From Lumbricus rubellus (lineage: Eukaryota; Annelida; Clitellata; Crassiclitellata; Lumbricidae): 64,000 nt of DNA. Both the position numbers and the translations under genes were made by a program. The notes under the pieces are model-generated. The model did not search any database. It saw only the letters and a program-made list of their open reading frames with translations, and had not been told where the DNA came from. The first letter of the stretch is position 1. Each line of letters opens with the position of its first letter. This document shows, piece after piece, positions 34,546 through 47,852 of this stretch. The stretch is from NCBI GenBank assembly GCA_945859605.1, contig OX243816.1, positions 29,140,368-29,204,367 of the forward strand. The letters are read 5' to 3'.

Positions 34546-34831
34546 CCAAATAAATAAACATTTTCAATTTCCGCATCAAACAATCAAGAATCCAACTTTA
34601 ACAATTTTTTGAGGTCGAGTCTTTCTCCTGATAGAAAGAAGCAGAAGCAAAATACGCTCCTTTCTCCTTCGGAGCGACCTTGTCGTACCTCTTATACAAT
34701 ACCAGCTAAGCTTATGACTTCGTTCAAATCCGCGTCAGAAGAGAATTCCAAACCAACTATACGGCCTTCGTTCACGTTGTAGGCGATACCATTCACTGAA
34801 AACTACTCCTTAGGCGTCACATAATATTATG

Positions 34832-34834
<3 letters not shown>

Positions 34835-34877
<43 letters not shown>
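34835..34877. repeat. TA microsatellite
   Basis: More than 20 TA units. Confidence 0.95.
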
Positions 34878-34881
<4 letters not shown>

Positions 34882-35484
34882 CATGTATACGGGTACTGTG
34901 TTTTGTTAATACACATGTATGTATATGCACAGCCAGCCTTGACGGTAGTGATGTATATATCTGAAGAACATAATTATTGGGCTTTGTCGAAGATCACTTT
35001 CCAGAGCACTCTGCAGTCAGAAGAAGCCGTTAATTTATTTAGCGCATCAGTTTATATGCGAGGAGTATTGAAATATTTAAACAACGGCTCCAAAGATTCC
35101 AAAAGGGAACAATCTCCTCGCAATACATAAAGCAACTGCAACACGCTAGAAAAAAGTTCAGAAGTGCATATACGCTGAAGTAAGTGAAACATTAAGAACA
35201 GAATGCGTAGTGGAATAGAGGTAAATTCTCTGTTTATAAAGTAGCCTACAATGCCCTACATGTATACAGCGGTAAGTCTCTCGATTGGAGATTCGCGCAC
35301 ATGTGCACGAGGAGGTGTTGGCCTACAGATGTATGGCTGTATGGACCATGCAAACAAGATTATATGCTGGCATAAGGAATGACGCGGACACCAGAAAAAC
35401 CATGCATGCTGATAAAAGAGTTAAATAATAATTAACAGGGCTACAAGATTCAATCGTTAAAGATAAAAATGGTACATGCCAAAA

Positions 35485-35900
35485 CAAGGGCGGATACAGA
35501 AATTTTGGACGGGGGGGGGGGGGCAAAAATTCTTGGTCTTGGGTCCGGGAAAAAATTTAGGCCTTGGAAAAAATTTTCTTTCTCTCGTATCCGCCAAAAA
35601 AGTTGATGACCTTTTTTTTTTTTTTTTTTTTTAGTCATCCGGCCAAATTTTTGGGAAAATAATACCATTTTGTCCGCCCAAAAAGTTGATGGCCTTTTTT
35701 TTTTTTTTTTTTTTTTTAGTCATCCGGCTAAATTTTCGGAGGGGGCCACAATGCATGGGTATTTCTTAATAGGGGGCCAAATTGTACAATATGTACATTG
35801 TTCCACAGCATGTTCAATCCAAATGGGGGGGGCCACGATACATGGGAATTCTAAATGGGGGGCCATGGCCGGATAAGCCCCCCCTCTGGATCCGCCCCTG
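35485..35900. mobile_element. hAT-like MITE with perfect 8-bp TSD and internal duplication
   Basis: The ends CAAGGGCGGATACAGA and TCTGGATCCGCCCCTG are inverted repeats (two mismatches). TGCCAAAA flanks both sides (35477-35484 and 35901-35908). The interior has two tandem copies of a block containing CCGCCAAAAAAGTTGATG, a poly-T run and AGTCATCCGGC, plus G-runs. No coding capacity. Confidence 0.88.
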
Positions 35901-36685
35901 TGCCAAAATATCAGTGAGTTGAACGTAATGAGAAATGGCATTTGAATTGCATACGTTCATTTGTAGGAAGGAAGATATATTCGATATAGTAAAGAGCAAT
36001 TTCAATACAGCATCAGCACTAGAGTCCAATACAGTTTTACTAAATATAGTACGTTTAATGTGGTGTGCATTCAGAAAGAACAAAGAGTATAATAGATAGG
36101 GTTGGAATAGTGTATAATCTCTTTGTATAATCTCTTTGTATAATCTCTTTGTATACTCTCAGCAAGCGTTTGATTGGTTTTAACAATGCTGAATTCAGTG
36201 TAGAAAGGAGCTTTCGAACCCAACTGAAGCGAAACAAACTCGTTCATTGAAATCTACGGAATAATCAGAGTCTATAATATAGACTCTGATTTATCAGACA
36301 TGGAATCATTGACGTCGTAGCATGCACAGACCCCTTTAAAATTAATGATTTGATTTGTTTGTTGCACAAACACAAGTCAAACAGTTATAACGTGACTCAA
36401 TAAACAGTGCAATGACGCATCTTCGGACCTGCGAACTTATAAGTTTATTATCAACATACACGTTCTATCGTAATAAAACAAAGGTCCGACTTGGGTTAAC
36501 TTCTTTGTTCTATTTGACTCACGAGAACTATATACATCTGAGGAAAATATTGACACAACATGTTTGGTTACTCAAAGTCTTTCAGTGTCAGAATGAATTA
36601 AATCTGGTAAGATTAATTACATTAATCTGCAAAGATTAATTACACTAATCTGCAGTGTACAATGTACGTTACCTGTACATTACAG

Positions 36686-36823
36686 GAGCGACTGGATATC
36701 TATCGAAAGGATCTCAGCTGCTCATCAATAACATTTCTCGTTACTGTGAAGGAAGATACGACTGCGAGGCGAACAATGGTGTTCCGGCGTCATTCAAACG
36801 TCATATGATCGTCACCGTGGAGT
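36686..36823 (+). CDS. IgLON/lachesin-like gene: second half of Ig domain 2
   Basis: A TACATTACAG acceptor and a T/GTATGT donor frame 138 bases in phase 1/1. It reads ATGYLSKGSQLLINNISRYC then EGRYDCEANNGVPASFKRHM and IVTVE. L-x-I-x-NISR and GRYDCEANNGVP are the E-F strand region with the second cysteine and the conserved AxNGVxxP word of lachesin/IgLON Ig2. NIS is a potential N-glycan site. An unusual extra cysteine (RYC) precedes the canonical one. Confidence 0.88.
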
Positions 36824-37363
36824 GTATGTCATGATTATAAGCATGTCATGACGTCATGTGTCATTATAACATACATGTCATAACAAAATCACTTCATGTT
36901 ATTGAATTTCTGTTTTCTTCTTAAGTCCTGTCGTGTGTTTAATCTAAAAAAAATTATTTACTATGTCCTTATAATAATTTGTCTTTCAGTGGAGTTCAGA
37001 GTTCTCAATTGTTTAATGATCGCCTCATGACTTCCATGCATTTTTACAATAGCAATGCTTCTTGTGGCTCCTGCATTGTATTATTCGTTTGCATGAATAA
37101 TCCCTATAAGCCAGCGGCGCTGGATAGGGTCAAAGGCCATAGAGAGTAGACCCATAGATTCATTTCTGACCTGGAAATGAGAATCACCGAATGAAACGAT
37201 GCAGAACGAATGCCAAACGATGGTTCCAATGACGTCACACTCTGCGTCCTCCTCCGATCCGCATCAGTCATCCGTGCTGCCACAGAAGCGTGTCCGGACG
37301 GACTTCACCAAAGCGTAAAACTGAAAAATGATTCGTGATCTCAGCCGCAGCAGCAACGGCAGA

Positions 37364-37475
37364 GTATGCAATGCTATGCAATGCAATGCTATGCAATGCA
37401 ATGCTATGCAATGCAATGCTATGCATTGCATTGCATAGCATTGCAATGCAATGCAATGCTATGCAATGCATGCAA
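37364..37475. repeat. ATGCA/ATGCT repeat forming a palindrome
   Basis: Repeats of GCAATGCTAT run into their reverse complement around 37425-37432, so the array is an imperfect inverted repeat of about 100 bases. Confidence 0.85.
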
Positions 37476-37724
37476 AACGACGAACCTGGTTGAGTTCCCG
37501 CCAAACCGGATATCGTCTGCGGATTCGATTGCAGAAGTAGACGTAGCATGACGCTGGAGAACGGCAGGGGAGACAGACAGACACAGATACAGACAGAGAC
37601 GGAGAGACAGATACAGAGAGTGAGAGAGTGGAGAGGTAGGTAGGGAGGGAGGTATATAGGCAGGGTAGCAAGGACGGACGGAGGAGAAGGAAGTGCCATA
37701 CGTGGAATTGAGGAAAGTGGAGGT

Positions 37725-37850
37725 CATCACCATGATCATCATCGTCATCGTCATCATCGTCATCATCATCATCATCGTCATCACCATAATCATCATCGTC
37801 ATCGTCGTCATCGTCATCATCGTCATCATCATCATCTCTGACCAGAATAT
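37725..37850. repeat. CATCGT microsatellite
   Basis: ATC/GTC triplets upstream of the Ig3 exon. Confidence 0.9.
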
Positions 37851-37926
37851 GATCATAAGGCGAAGAAATTAAATGTCTGTTGAGCAAAGTCTTCATCTTC
37901 TTCTTCTGTTGCTGCTGCTGCTGCAG

Positions 37927-38217
37927 TCGCTCCTCAGATTTCGATGCCGAACCGTCGTCTGGGTCAGATCAAAGGTCGACGAGAGACGATCCTGAACTGC
38001 ATCATCACCGCCAATCCTCATGCGACGAACTACTGGGAGAAGGACGGACGGAGGATCCACAGCTCACTGAAGCACTACATCGACACGTACGATGAAGGAG
38101 ACAACACACTCACGCTCAGCCTACGCATCACTGACCTCACACAGGCAGACTACGGACAGTACAGGTGCATCGCTGCAAATGCACTCGGGCGTGACGAGGA
38201 TGTCGTCTTCCTATTCG
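37927..38217 (+). CDS. IgLON/lachesin-like gene: Ig domain 3
   Basis: A CTGCTGCTGCAG acceptor and a G/GTGTGT donor frame 291 bases in phase 1/1, holding a whole Ig domain. It reads APQISMPNRRLGQIKGRRET then ILNCIITANPHATNYWEKDG and later DYGQYRCIAANALGRDEDVV. The first cysteine is in LNC, the second in YRC; NYWEKDGRRI and YRCxAxNxLG are close to the third Ig domain of lachesin. The next exon supplies the E that follows VVFLF. Confidence 0.92.
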
Positions 38218-38237
38218 GTGTGTACATCATTTCAAGC

Positions 38238-38690
<453 letters not shown>

Positions 38691-38705
38691 CATGCCCTGC
38701 TTTGC

Positions 38706-38822
38706 CACGTCATGTCATGTCATGTCCATTTCTTGCCACGTCACTCGACATGAAATAAGAATGACCAGATATTCTGCTAAAGCATGCAACGCGTCATGTC
38801 ATGTCATGTCATGTCATGTCGT
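38706..38822. repeat. two CATGT pentamer clusters
   Basis: CATGT pentamers form two small arrays (38708-38726 and 38789-38820) separated by unique sequence. Confidence 0.8.
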
Positions 38823-39029
38823 GCCAATTTTCATTGAAAAGTTAATGTCCGATTGTCTTGGAACAATTGATTGGCTATTGTCAACAGAGTAGAGGGTCGG
38901 TGATTGTAATCTCCCGGTGCAGAAGAAAGGTCACTGATAAAGGCAATCATAAGCAGAGACTAAGAAAATAAAGTCGCCAGCATATTTTCATATATCCGTG
39001 GAGTTGCCGTTTGAAGTTGGAATCAGAGA

Positions 39030-39260
39030 GCGAGGTAGCAGAGTGGTCGATAGACAGTGCGGTTCTTCACCTCGAACCTAAGCGATCTGGGTTCAATTCC
39101 TCTATTCGTCAGTTTAAATTGAAGTAGTGCGCAATTGTCGAACCGTCTTTATAAGTGTACAGATAGGACCTGCCTTTGTGCTTCGAGCATGCTGCTTTAT
39201 AAACCGATTGTCGCTTAGAGATGTGAAACTCGTAGGCCTATACCTATGCCATGCATAGCA
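39030..39260 (+). mobile_element. probable tRNA-derived SINE
   Basis: GGTAGCAGAGTGGTCGA (39034-39050) is a good A box and GGTTCAATTCC (39090-39100) a good B box. The tRNA-like part resembles Ser/Leu tRNAs, but no acceptor stem closes. The right edge is not defined. Confidence 0.55.
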
Positions 39261-39761
39261 CGGAGCGCGTGTACAATGTGCTATAATACATGCACGAAGA
39301 TCTTAAATGACCTGACACTCATTCAAACTGACAGCGGTGTGGAAGGATTTCAGTGAAAAATAAACAGTTTCGACTCGAGGTCACAGGGTTGCTATATAAA
39401 TTAATAAAAACGTGTACATTTTAGTTTAGAGGCCATGCATCATTTGAGAGACCAGCGACCCAATCAGTCCAAGGTAAATTGAAGAGCTGAAACCTGGCGA
39501 AAAGATGGGAAAACTAAACCTCATTATTTCTAAAATAAAATTCGTCTCCGGATAAAAGCTTGAAAGATTAGCACAACCTCAAAAAATAAGAATCCGAAAA
39601 ATGATGATAACACACTGTAGTGGTTGTGGTAGTACCGTAGTAGGCCTAGTAGTTGTAGTAAACGTATTAGTAGTGTATTAGCAGTACTAGCAGCAGTAGT
39701 AGCCTAGCTAGTACTGATATCAATAAGATATAATTGTGCGTTGTGCCTCTCTGTTGTGCAG

Positions 39762-40007
39762 AGGCTGAACCGGATGTGCAGGTGTTGATGGTTGGCGGTT
39801 CAGCTGCGCCACCTGGTGGACCTCAGAGGACCTTCTTCAGACTGGGAGGAGGAGGAGGAGGTGGTGGGGGTCCATCGACGTCAGGTGCAGCAGCATCAGC
39901 GAGACTCGATGATCATGCGGCGCCAAGGGTGGATGATGATGAAGACGCCCACGCCTCATACTACAACACTCCCGCTTACAAAAGACTTCCGCAGACCAAC
40001 GACAGAG
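39762..40007 (+). CDS. IgLON/lachesin-like gene: post-Ig linker exon
   Basis: A TTGTGCAG acceptor and a G/GTTGGA donor bound 246 bases in phase 1/1. It continues VVFLF with EAEPDVQVLMVGGSAAPPGG, then a run of nine glycines, then an acidic stretch and YYNTPAYKRLPQTNDR. This is the membrane-proximal stalk after Ig3. The donor is followed at once by a GATG array; reading through it would give poly-Met, so splicing here is likely. Glycine-rich low complexity is unusual for the family. Confidence 0.75.
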
Positions 40008-40009
40008 GT

Positions 40010-40310
<301 letters not shown>

Positions 40311-40475
40311 TGTCAATTGCTATTCAACTTATTATGCTGCGCTTTTCTTATAGATGATAAACTGGGTTGACGCTATTATTATTATAATGTCGTTATATAG
40401 CATGGCATACTTCATGTAACAGAGTTTGGCTCGACGTCGTGGATCTTTTTGAGGTTTGGAAATAGATGTACCACC

Positions 40476-40583
40476 CATCACCATCCTCTAAAGTCTAAAC
40501 TTAGCCGATCCAAGATGCTGATCATGTGCTACACATCAATATCTTTGATCGGCTAAGTTTAGAAGAATAGAGGATGGTGATGG
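40476..40583. repeat. imperfect hairpin with ~42-base arms
   Basis: CCATCACCATCCTCTA...TAAACTTAGCCGATC is repeated in inverted form as GATCGGCTAAGTTTA...AGAGGATGGTGATGG, with a loop of roughly 30 bases. It could be a small foldback element. Confidence 0.75.
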
Positions 40584-40836
40584 ACGGTAAGTTGAAATAG
40601 AATAAGTCACTAGACTAAGACGTCGAACAATAGTTGAGTCCTATTTTTGTGACAGACGGTGTCGGGATATAAGAGAATTTAGTTATGGGCATCCGGCCAG
40701 ACCATAACTTCCCCCCCCCATCACAAATTCCTGGCTATAGTATACGCCACGGTGCAGAGGTATTTTGATGGTGGTGATGATTGTGAACTCAGGTGACAGA
40801 AACAATAATTATTATATCATTGTTGTTGCTTTGTAG

Positions 40837-41018
40837 TTCTGTTGGAGGCATTTCGCATTGTCGGTGGTGTTCGCAAAAGCAGTGCTGCTGCTGCGGCTGC
40901 TGCTGCTTCGGCGTCGGCAACCGCCAGATGGTCAGAGGTCATTGCGTGCAGGTCGAAACATCTTGCGCAAACAGTTTTCGTTATGACGGTCGGCATTTTG
41001 TTAAGACAATATCTCTAA
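40837..41018 (+). CDS. IgLON/lachesin-like gene: candidate last exon
   Basis: A GCTTTGTAG acceptor opens a frame that, in the required phase 1, runs 60 codons to TAA. It contains an alanine-rich stretch encoded by a GCT repeat and ends with hydrophobic QTVFVMTVGILL before RQYL. A C-terminal hydrophobic tail after a flexible linker is what a GPI-anchor signal looks like, and IgLON/lachesin proteins are GPI-anchored. A longer polar end than usual weakens the case. Inferred from phase and composition only. Confidence 0.42.
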
Positions 41019-43360
41019 CAGACTAATTATGTGAACTGAATATCATATATATAATTATATATATACATATATAAAAATATATATTAGCTTATGCATATAT
41101 ATACATATACAATGTTTATACATGTTGACTTATGTACGCACACAATGGATCATATTCACGTGTGAGTTAATGTGACCCATTATAAAGCCGTTCACCTTCG
41201 CCACATAAACATATACATGTATAAGGCTCTCAGTTGTTAGCTATACAGGCCTAATTATAATTATACCATATATGCAAATTATGCATGTCGGCCGTGAATA
41301 TTTCAACATAACCTTTATGCCGTAACTGTGTCTGTATGTTTAATAATTATCTCTGTTACTATTGAGAGTCGGAAATAATATGCTGTCGTTTTTACTTAAG
41401 AAGTTTAGCTTATACCGTGAAAACCGGGCATTATAATATAACCAGTTCTCAATAGATCTTTGTCTATACTACAATAGCTTGTTCAATGTCCAATTATGCT
41501 GCGTCATATCCTCAGCCGTCGGCAATCGGCATGGAGCACAAAAGAATGACTTTGCTTTGTCGTTGCATTGATGACATCATAATTATTAGTGTATCAGACA
41601 ATGAGAGATGTTCTCAGACGAATAATCTTTCAGTTCCAAATCACCGTCATTTATTATGTTCATGACAATGAAAATGTCAACCCCAATTCATTAAATTACA
41701 TCAAACATTGCTTTTGGTTAGGTTTAGAGTTAACTCCATGACACTAATCAATAACTACATGTATAGTCATGACAATAGTGTGTTGCAATGTCATGTCGTT
41801 GACACATAGGAAGAAATAACACTAGCGTTTGTCTCAAATTACATATCCAATCTTTGTGGACTCTGTTTGGAATTTGACATTTTATCAATTGGTCTATGGA
41901 TTTACCTTATCAGTGAACTCTCACCAGTGTCAATATTTTTGCTGTCAATGGTAACAGCTTCAAAATCGTAAAGTTGTGTGCGATGATCTGTAGATTTATT
42001 AGCGACATCATAACGGCTGTCAGAGGTTTGTATAGTCTACTAAACTCTCTCTTAGAAGAGACAAGTGATAATAATGAAGGTATACAACTATACATGGATT
42101 TGTTCAATTCGACTGAATTGAGTTCTTTCGTAGGAATTCAAAACAGGTAGGCCCTACCTTAATTTCACTTTCTATACTTACAAATTCTCCGAATAGAAAC
42201 TTAGCTCGAGAGGTTCTTCATGGGCCTATAAATATTGTGACAAGATGGCCAGTTGGCCACCCTTCCTTCGTTTCCACGTGACCTCAACAGTCAACACGGT
42301 CTTTTACCTCAACGGAACTAACGATGCCTCATTTTTGAACAGTTAACCACATTAGATAAGTATTTTGTTTAATTAATTCAAAGCATATATCTGAAAATTG
42401 ATTAATCATTCAAACTTTAAGAATAATTGCTAACTATGATGACATTGAGAAATCGATGTTAAGTCATTTTGTCCTATTCGCAAATTTTAAGTAATTAGGC
42501 TGAATTATGAAATGTTCTCATGCATGGAGTCCCAGAAACTGATAGGCTAAAATTAGTTTCTAGTCATATACCGTATACCGGGTATAGTCCTACTTAAACA
42601 GCCTCCATCGCTTATTCAATGTTGGCTTTTTCATGACCCCAAGAAACCAAATTCAGCGCGTGTAAAGTGTGCCACCAGAATCAAGTCAAGGTTGTACGGA
42701 AAGGACAGCTGCGGTATCAAATGCCATGGAGAGTTGGAGAAAAGACAAATGGGATGGTAAACGGACATGGAAGAAAAAAATGCAATTGAGTAGGCTATAT
42801 TTTATAATGGCAACTCATTCAAACGTAATACATGTATCGTCGCGAATGTAGGCTAATCTTCATTCGTTCTTTCGTTGAAAAAATGTATAGTACTCTATTG
42901 CATAGCACACCGTCAAGGCAATTACTTGTTGGTGCTCCAGACTGCGACACGGCTAAAAACGGACATAACATTTTGAGATGAAAAAGTGGTTCATGCTGGA
43001 TCTGTGTTTACGTACAGGTGCGCCACCAGGAACGCCACCTATCCTATCGTATATCGTATATGGTAGAGTTTCAAATCTTCAAGAGATCCTACCTTGCTTC
43101 GACTTCTGCGACTTCACCTCTCTTTCGAAAGTTTTATACAAAAGCCAACACTGAATTTGCTTTGAAAATTGTGAATGAATCAACAATAATTCATTAAACT
43201 ATTCGTATTAAGTTTAAGGAATATTGTAAGGTACAAAAAAGGTTTGGAGCGGCAGATTGTACGGGAGGGCTCTACAGTGTCTAAACCTCCTGCAGAGTTG
43301 CGATCATCAAACGCATGATGACCATGCGTTCTTGACATGAAAACAATACTCAGTGTGCAT
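41019..43360. other. gene-free stretch
   Basis: AT-rich sequence with TATATA runs at 41043-41110. No domain-bearing frame, RNA gene or paired termini seen. It may include the 3' UTR of the IgLON-like gene. Confidence 0.4.
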
Positions 43361-43363
43361 AAC

Positions 43364-43365
<2 letters not shown>

Positions 43366-43400
<35 letters not shown>
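43366..43400. repeat. TA microsatellite
   Basis: About 15 TA units. Confidence 0.9.
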
Positions 43401-43984
43401 ACATATTATATATATCTGGACCTTGTTCCTTTGACCATTTCGTCTTGCTTCTCGTTCTATGAATCTAGATCTTAGCAAGATCCTATCATGATGATTTTAT
43501 TTGATGAAGTCTCAGCCCTTATAGGCCTACAGTTTCTACACGAATCTGGTTTGCAAAGTCCAGCACATATAATATATGGTTCGACTATACCACACGAAAC
43601 TAGAAAGTAGGCCTACTAGCTGTGTATATAAATTGAGATAAACTTTAAACATGTCGCGTATTCACACATTAACCGTGTTGTGAGAAATGTGAGTGGATGC
43701 TGTGAGAAATGTGAGTGGAAATGGATTTTTATCAGCTCTGACTAATTTCACTCTGACCTTCGTGACCTCTATCATCTCAGTGACCCCCGTCACCGCCGGC
43801 GTGACCTCTGTCCGACAACATTAGCACGGACAAGGAACTTTGCTGTATATAGGAAGACGGCTTTGCACAAAAGAGCTGCATGAAGGAGAAGAAGGGATGA
43901 GTGGATGAATGAATGGCGGGGAGTTGCGTGCAAACAGATTTGGATTTGTGAAGAGAGGGTGAGATGGATAGGGACAGTGACAAG

Positions 43985-44185
43985 TGGAAAGAGAGATAGA
44001 GATACACAGACAGACAGAGACATAGACAGAGGTAGAAGCAGAAACATAGACAGAGCGACAGAGACATAGACAGAAAGAGAGACAGAGGCAGAGACAGAAT
44101 GATGTAGAGGCAGAAAGAGAGCTAGAGACAGAGGCAGAGAAAGAGACAAAGGCAGAGACAGAGACAGAGGCAGAGAAAGAGGAAT
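43985..44185. repeat. GACAGA/GGCAGA array
   Basis: Hexanucleotides with interruptions. Confidence 0.88.
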
Positions 44186-44309
44186 GAAGGAAGGAAGAAG
44201 CGGAGACATGGATGGGGGAAGAGATATCTGGAATCTGCTGATTCCCGTGATTAACCCTCTCCCTGTAATTAGAGTCCTCGTCTCATCGTCATGCAGCCGC
44301 CTTTTCCAC

Positions 44310-44415
44310 CCACCCATCCCTCCATCCATCCATCAATCCATCCATCCATCCGTCCACCCATCCATCCACCCATCCATCAATCCATCCATCCATCAATCCA
44401 TCCATCCATCCGTAG
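44310..44415. repeat. ATCC tetranucleotide array
   Basis: CATC/CACC units. Confidence 0.92.
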
Positions 44416-44879
44416 GGACTCAATCGGGCGCTCGTCAATTTATCCGCTCTCTCAATTGGTGCAGTAGTTGCTGTAACCGATTAGATGCAGCAGTAGATAG
44501 TTCGTCTGCCCAGATATTAGATCAACGGATCTGACTCATCTTCTTCTTCCTCACCATCCTCCCAGCAGCAGCATCCCAGCATCAGCAGCAGCAGCAGCTG
44601 TTCATCTCTACATCGATCGCCAGATGTCGCGGCGGCGCCATTCAGATCGATAGTCGACGAATCTGTGCGCCGTTGGCAAACTCTCGACTGCTGCACGTTG
44701 TCATCCGGAAGCGAAGAGTTAATTAATTCATATTTTCGTTTATTCATTATTATCCTCTGTTACATCGATATTTCGGTTCTTAATCAGCCGCAAATCGTTG
44801 GCTGTCATATCTTCGACTGATTTCGTCTCAGACTCAACTAATTAGGCCCTTGAGCAGAACTAATTAGGCTTTTATTAAT

Positions 44880-45115
44880 TTATTCATTCATTAGATGCAT
44901 TTATATAGCGTCTCTTCAAGGGGTTACTCAGAGGCGCTCCCAACCTCAGCGCTGTAAAATAAAACTGTCTTAAGATGAGAGAGGAAGGCCTGAGAAAGAT
45001 GTTTAGAAAGAGAGCGAAGTGTCAGAGGAAGACCATTCCAAGTTGAGGGTCCTATCACGGTTCTGCATAGTGGAAGTACGAGTAAAAGGGACTGAGAGCA
45101 GACTTCCATGTCCAG
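44880..45115 (-). mobile_element. 3' end of CR1/L2-like LINE
   Basis: The minus strand reads LPLCRTVIGPSTWNGLPLTL and later LSHLKTVLFYSAEVGSASE then a stop, the conserved C-terminal tail of CR1/L2-type reverse transcriptases. The 3' UTR reads CCTTGAAGAGACGCTATATA followed by an AATGA-type tail. Severely 5'-truncated. Confidence 0.8.
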
Positions 45116-45581
45116 GGCTTCACTGGAATAGAATCTGCTGACTCCAGGAGTGGAAGGAATGAATTGACATTATTGACATTATATGCTGACTACTTATTAT
45201 TCTGTCTAGTTCACTTAATGTTGACTTATAAGCAAGGGATTAGTTTATTCATTTGCAGCTATCTATCCACGCATTCATCCATTCATCCATCTATGGTGTT
45301 TCTCATGCATTCTCATGCATTTGACTCGCTTGTCTCCAGTCCACATGGTGTTCTATGCTGGTCCCGTTTACACCATGCATCACACCCTCGGTCCAATGCT
45401 CACTGACATCTTTATAGACTACCATTTATATGTTGACTATTATACAATACATACGTCCACCTGTTTTACCATTCAATTGCTTCCCGTCATATTCACCACT
45501 CAAATTATACTTGCTGTTGTCATCCGGCGAAGTGATGGCAAGTGCAAGCCTGCATCTAAACGATTTTCTGTAGCTATTTAT

Positions 45582-45623
45582 AAAGGCATCGACCCTACTC
45601 AGTTTTGAGTAGGGTCGATGCCT

Positions 45624-45660
<37 letters not shown>
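45582..45660. repeat. perfect 20-bp hairpin next to a TAA array
   Basis: AAAGGCATCGACCCTACTCA (45582-45601) pairs perfectly with 45606-45625 across a 4-base loop GTTT, and a TAA/AAT microsatellite follows at once to about 45660. Confidence 0.9.
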
Positions 45661-45661
<1 letters not shown>

Positions 45662-46675
45662 CGGGATAGATCCATCAACAATACACTGTCCGTTTGAATG
45701 CATGGCGCAAAGCAACTTAATAGCCTCGCGTGAACGGACTGTAGGGCCTACATATATGTATACTAGCTCAAGATTCGATCCCTAAAAATAAGTAAACGTC
45801 TGTATGTAAACCGCATCCTCAAGCATAAACGGTCAGGAATTTTGATGGGGGTTATGGCCTGGCCAGATGCCCTTTCTAACACGAACCCAATGGTATTACA
45901 GTAAATAAAAAGAGAATAATATAACAAAGGGAATAAAGTAAGAAAAACAGTTGTTACTTTACAAATAATTTTTTTCTTATTTAAGCGAATAAATAACCTT
46001 TTAGAAAACTTTTTCCTAGGCCAATTGGGGGGGGGGGGGTTAACCCCCGAAACCACATGTCTGCGCCACTACATGCAAACAATGTCATGCATATACATGT
46101 ATATGGCCTACACGTAAGCTCACATGTATGCAATAATAAATATGTCAACGGTAAAAATGAATGTTTTTTTAGATGACTTTAGCTGTAATAACTCTTATAA
46201 ACTGGGATGGGGTGGGTAGGCCAATAGGCCTACAGCTAAATTTGTATCTACGCATAGGGGAAATGCAAAACTGGGCGTTGCAACAAGGAGAGGGGTGAAA
46301 ATACGATTTTTTATGTTGGTAATAAGCATAATATTAGTCAGAAATTTTTGACATTTACTATGGCCCGATGGGACTCCAAAAATGGATGGGTGTGGAGTCC
46401 ATGACTCTTATCCATTTTGGCGTGGACTTCAAATATGTTTATGTGATGCGTCCATGACTCCAAAAATCACTGCTCACATGTAAGCATATACACATGCGTG
46501 TGGAGTCTGTGGACATTTACATGCGTGTAATTACGATAGAGATTTATATGACGCAAAGCCAGACACAACGAGCTGTGGCTGCAGACTCTGGTCCAGGTAG
46601 GATGAGAGTCAAAGCCGCGATGGAAATGTAGGCCAGGAACGTGCAGAAAAAATACGTTAGAGACAGGCAGGAAGG

Positions 46676-47035
46676 ACGAGACAAAGAGACAGACAGAGAG
46701 GCGGACAGAGAGACGGACAGAGAGACGGACAGAGAGACAGACAGAGAGACATCATACAGACAGAGAGACAGACAGACAGACAGAGAGACGGACAGAAAGA
46801 CGGACACAGAGACGGACACAGAGACGGACACAGAGACGGACACAGAGACAGACAGAGAAACGGACAGAAAGACGGACAGAGAGACAGACAGAGATACGGA
46901 CAGAGAGACAAACAGACAGAGAGAGACGGACAGAGAGAGACGGACAGAGAGACGGACAGAGAGACGGACAGAGAGACAAACAGACAGAGAGAGACGGACA
47001 CAGAGACGGACAAGGAGACGGACAGAGAGGTAGGC
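46676..47035. repeat. GACAGAGA/GACGGACA array
   Basis: Eight-base units with GGAC variants over 360 bases. Asp/Arg/Glu/Thr and Ser/Val/Cys frames over it are artefacts. Confidence 0.92.
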
Positions 47036-47261
47036 GACCGGACAGTGGAGACCGTGTAAGTCACCTTTGTCCGGCGTGCAATAAAAAAAGCCTTCAGTCG
47101 TGAACCTAGTTAATATCGTCTTGTCCTCTGACGAAGATCTCTCTTCACAATATTATCTTCATGAAGATATTAACTGTGACAGGCTCCCTCGTTCTTCACT
47201 ATACGCTGATCGCCTGACAACATCGTCATTTCACAGCGCTGACTACACATCTCACACGTCT

Positions 47262-47470
47262 ACACACACACACGCACACCCACACACACTCACATACACA
47301 TACACATACACAAACACACACAAGCACACACGCGCGTGCACACACACAAACACACACGCGCACCCACACACAAACACATACACAAACACACATAAACACA
47401 AACACACTCGTGCACACATACACATACACAAACACACACACGCACGCACACAAACACCCACTAATACACA
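47262..47470. repeat. CA-rich array
   Basis: CACACA with ACATACAC and ACGCAC interruptions over about 210 bases. Confidence 0.92.
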
Positions 47471-47852
47471 TATCCAGTGACGTAGGCCTACGTAACTGAA
47501 ATGCCGCTTGGGGACTAAAACCCTAATGCCGCTCTTTGCCTCTCAATAATTATTTAGGATGTATTATTTTCGCTAAGATATAATTTTATTGCAATTTTAA
47601 ATGACGATCGACGATCATTTATCATTATTAAACAATTTTATTTTGAGCAGTTTATAACCTTTCTCGTTCTATCACCTTCGCTGTATTTTGGAATAATTAT
47701 CCATTTTGGTTACATTTTCAACTTACTGAAATCTAGTCCAGATATAGGACCAATTATTAGATAATGAAACATTTTATTGCATTAGTTGTGACTATCGCTT
47801 ACTTGTTGTGACGTGTACATCACTGTACAAACGTCCACACGTTGCATATTAT

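Noticed and set aside
45582..45625. microRNA precursor
   Set aside because: The stem is only 20 bp with a 4-base loop and lies beside a TAA array; too short for a normal precursor.
46020..46075. hAT-like end (reverse of AGTGGCGCAGACATG)
   Set aside because: Suggestive right terminus but no pairable left end or duplication identified.
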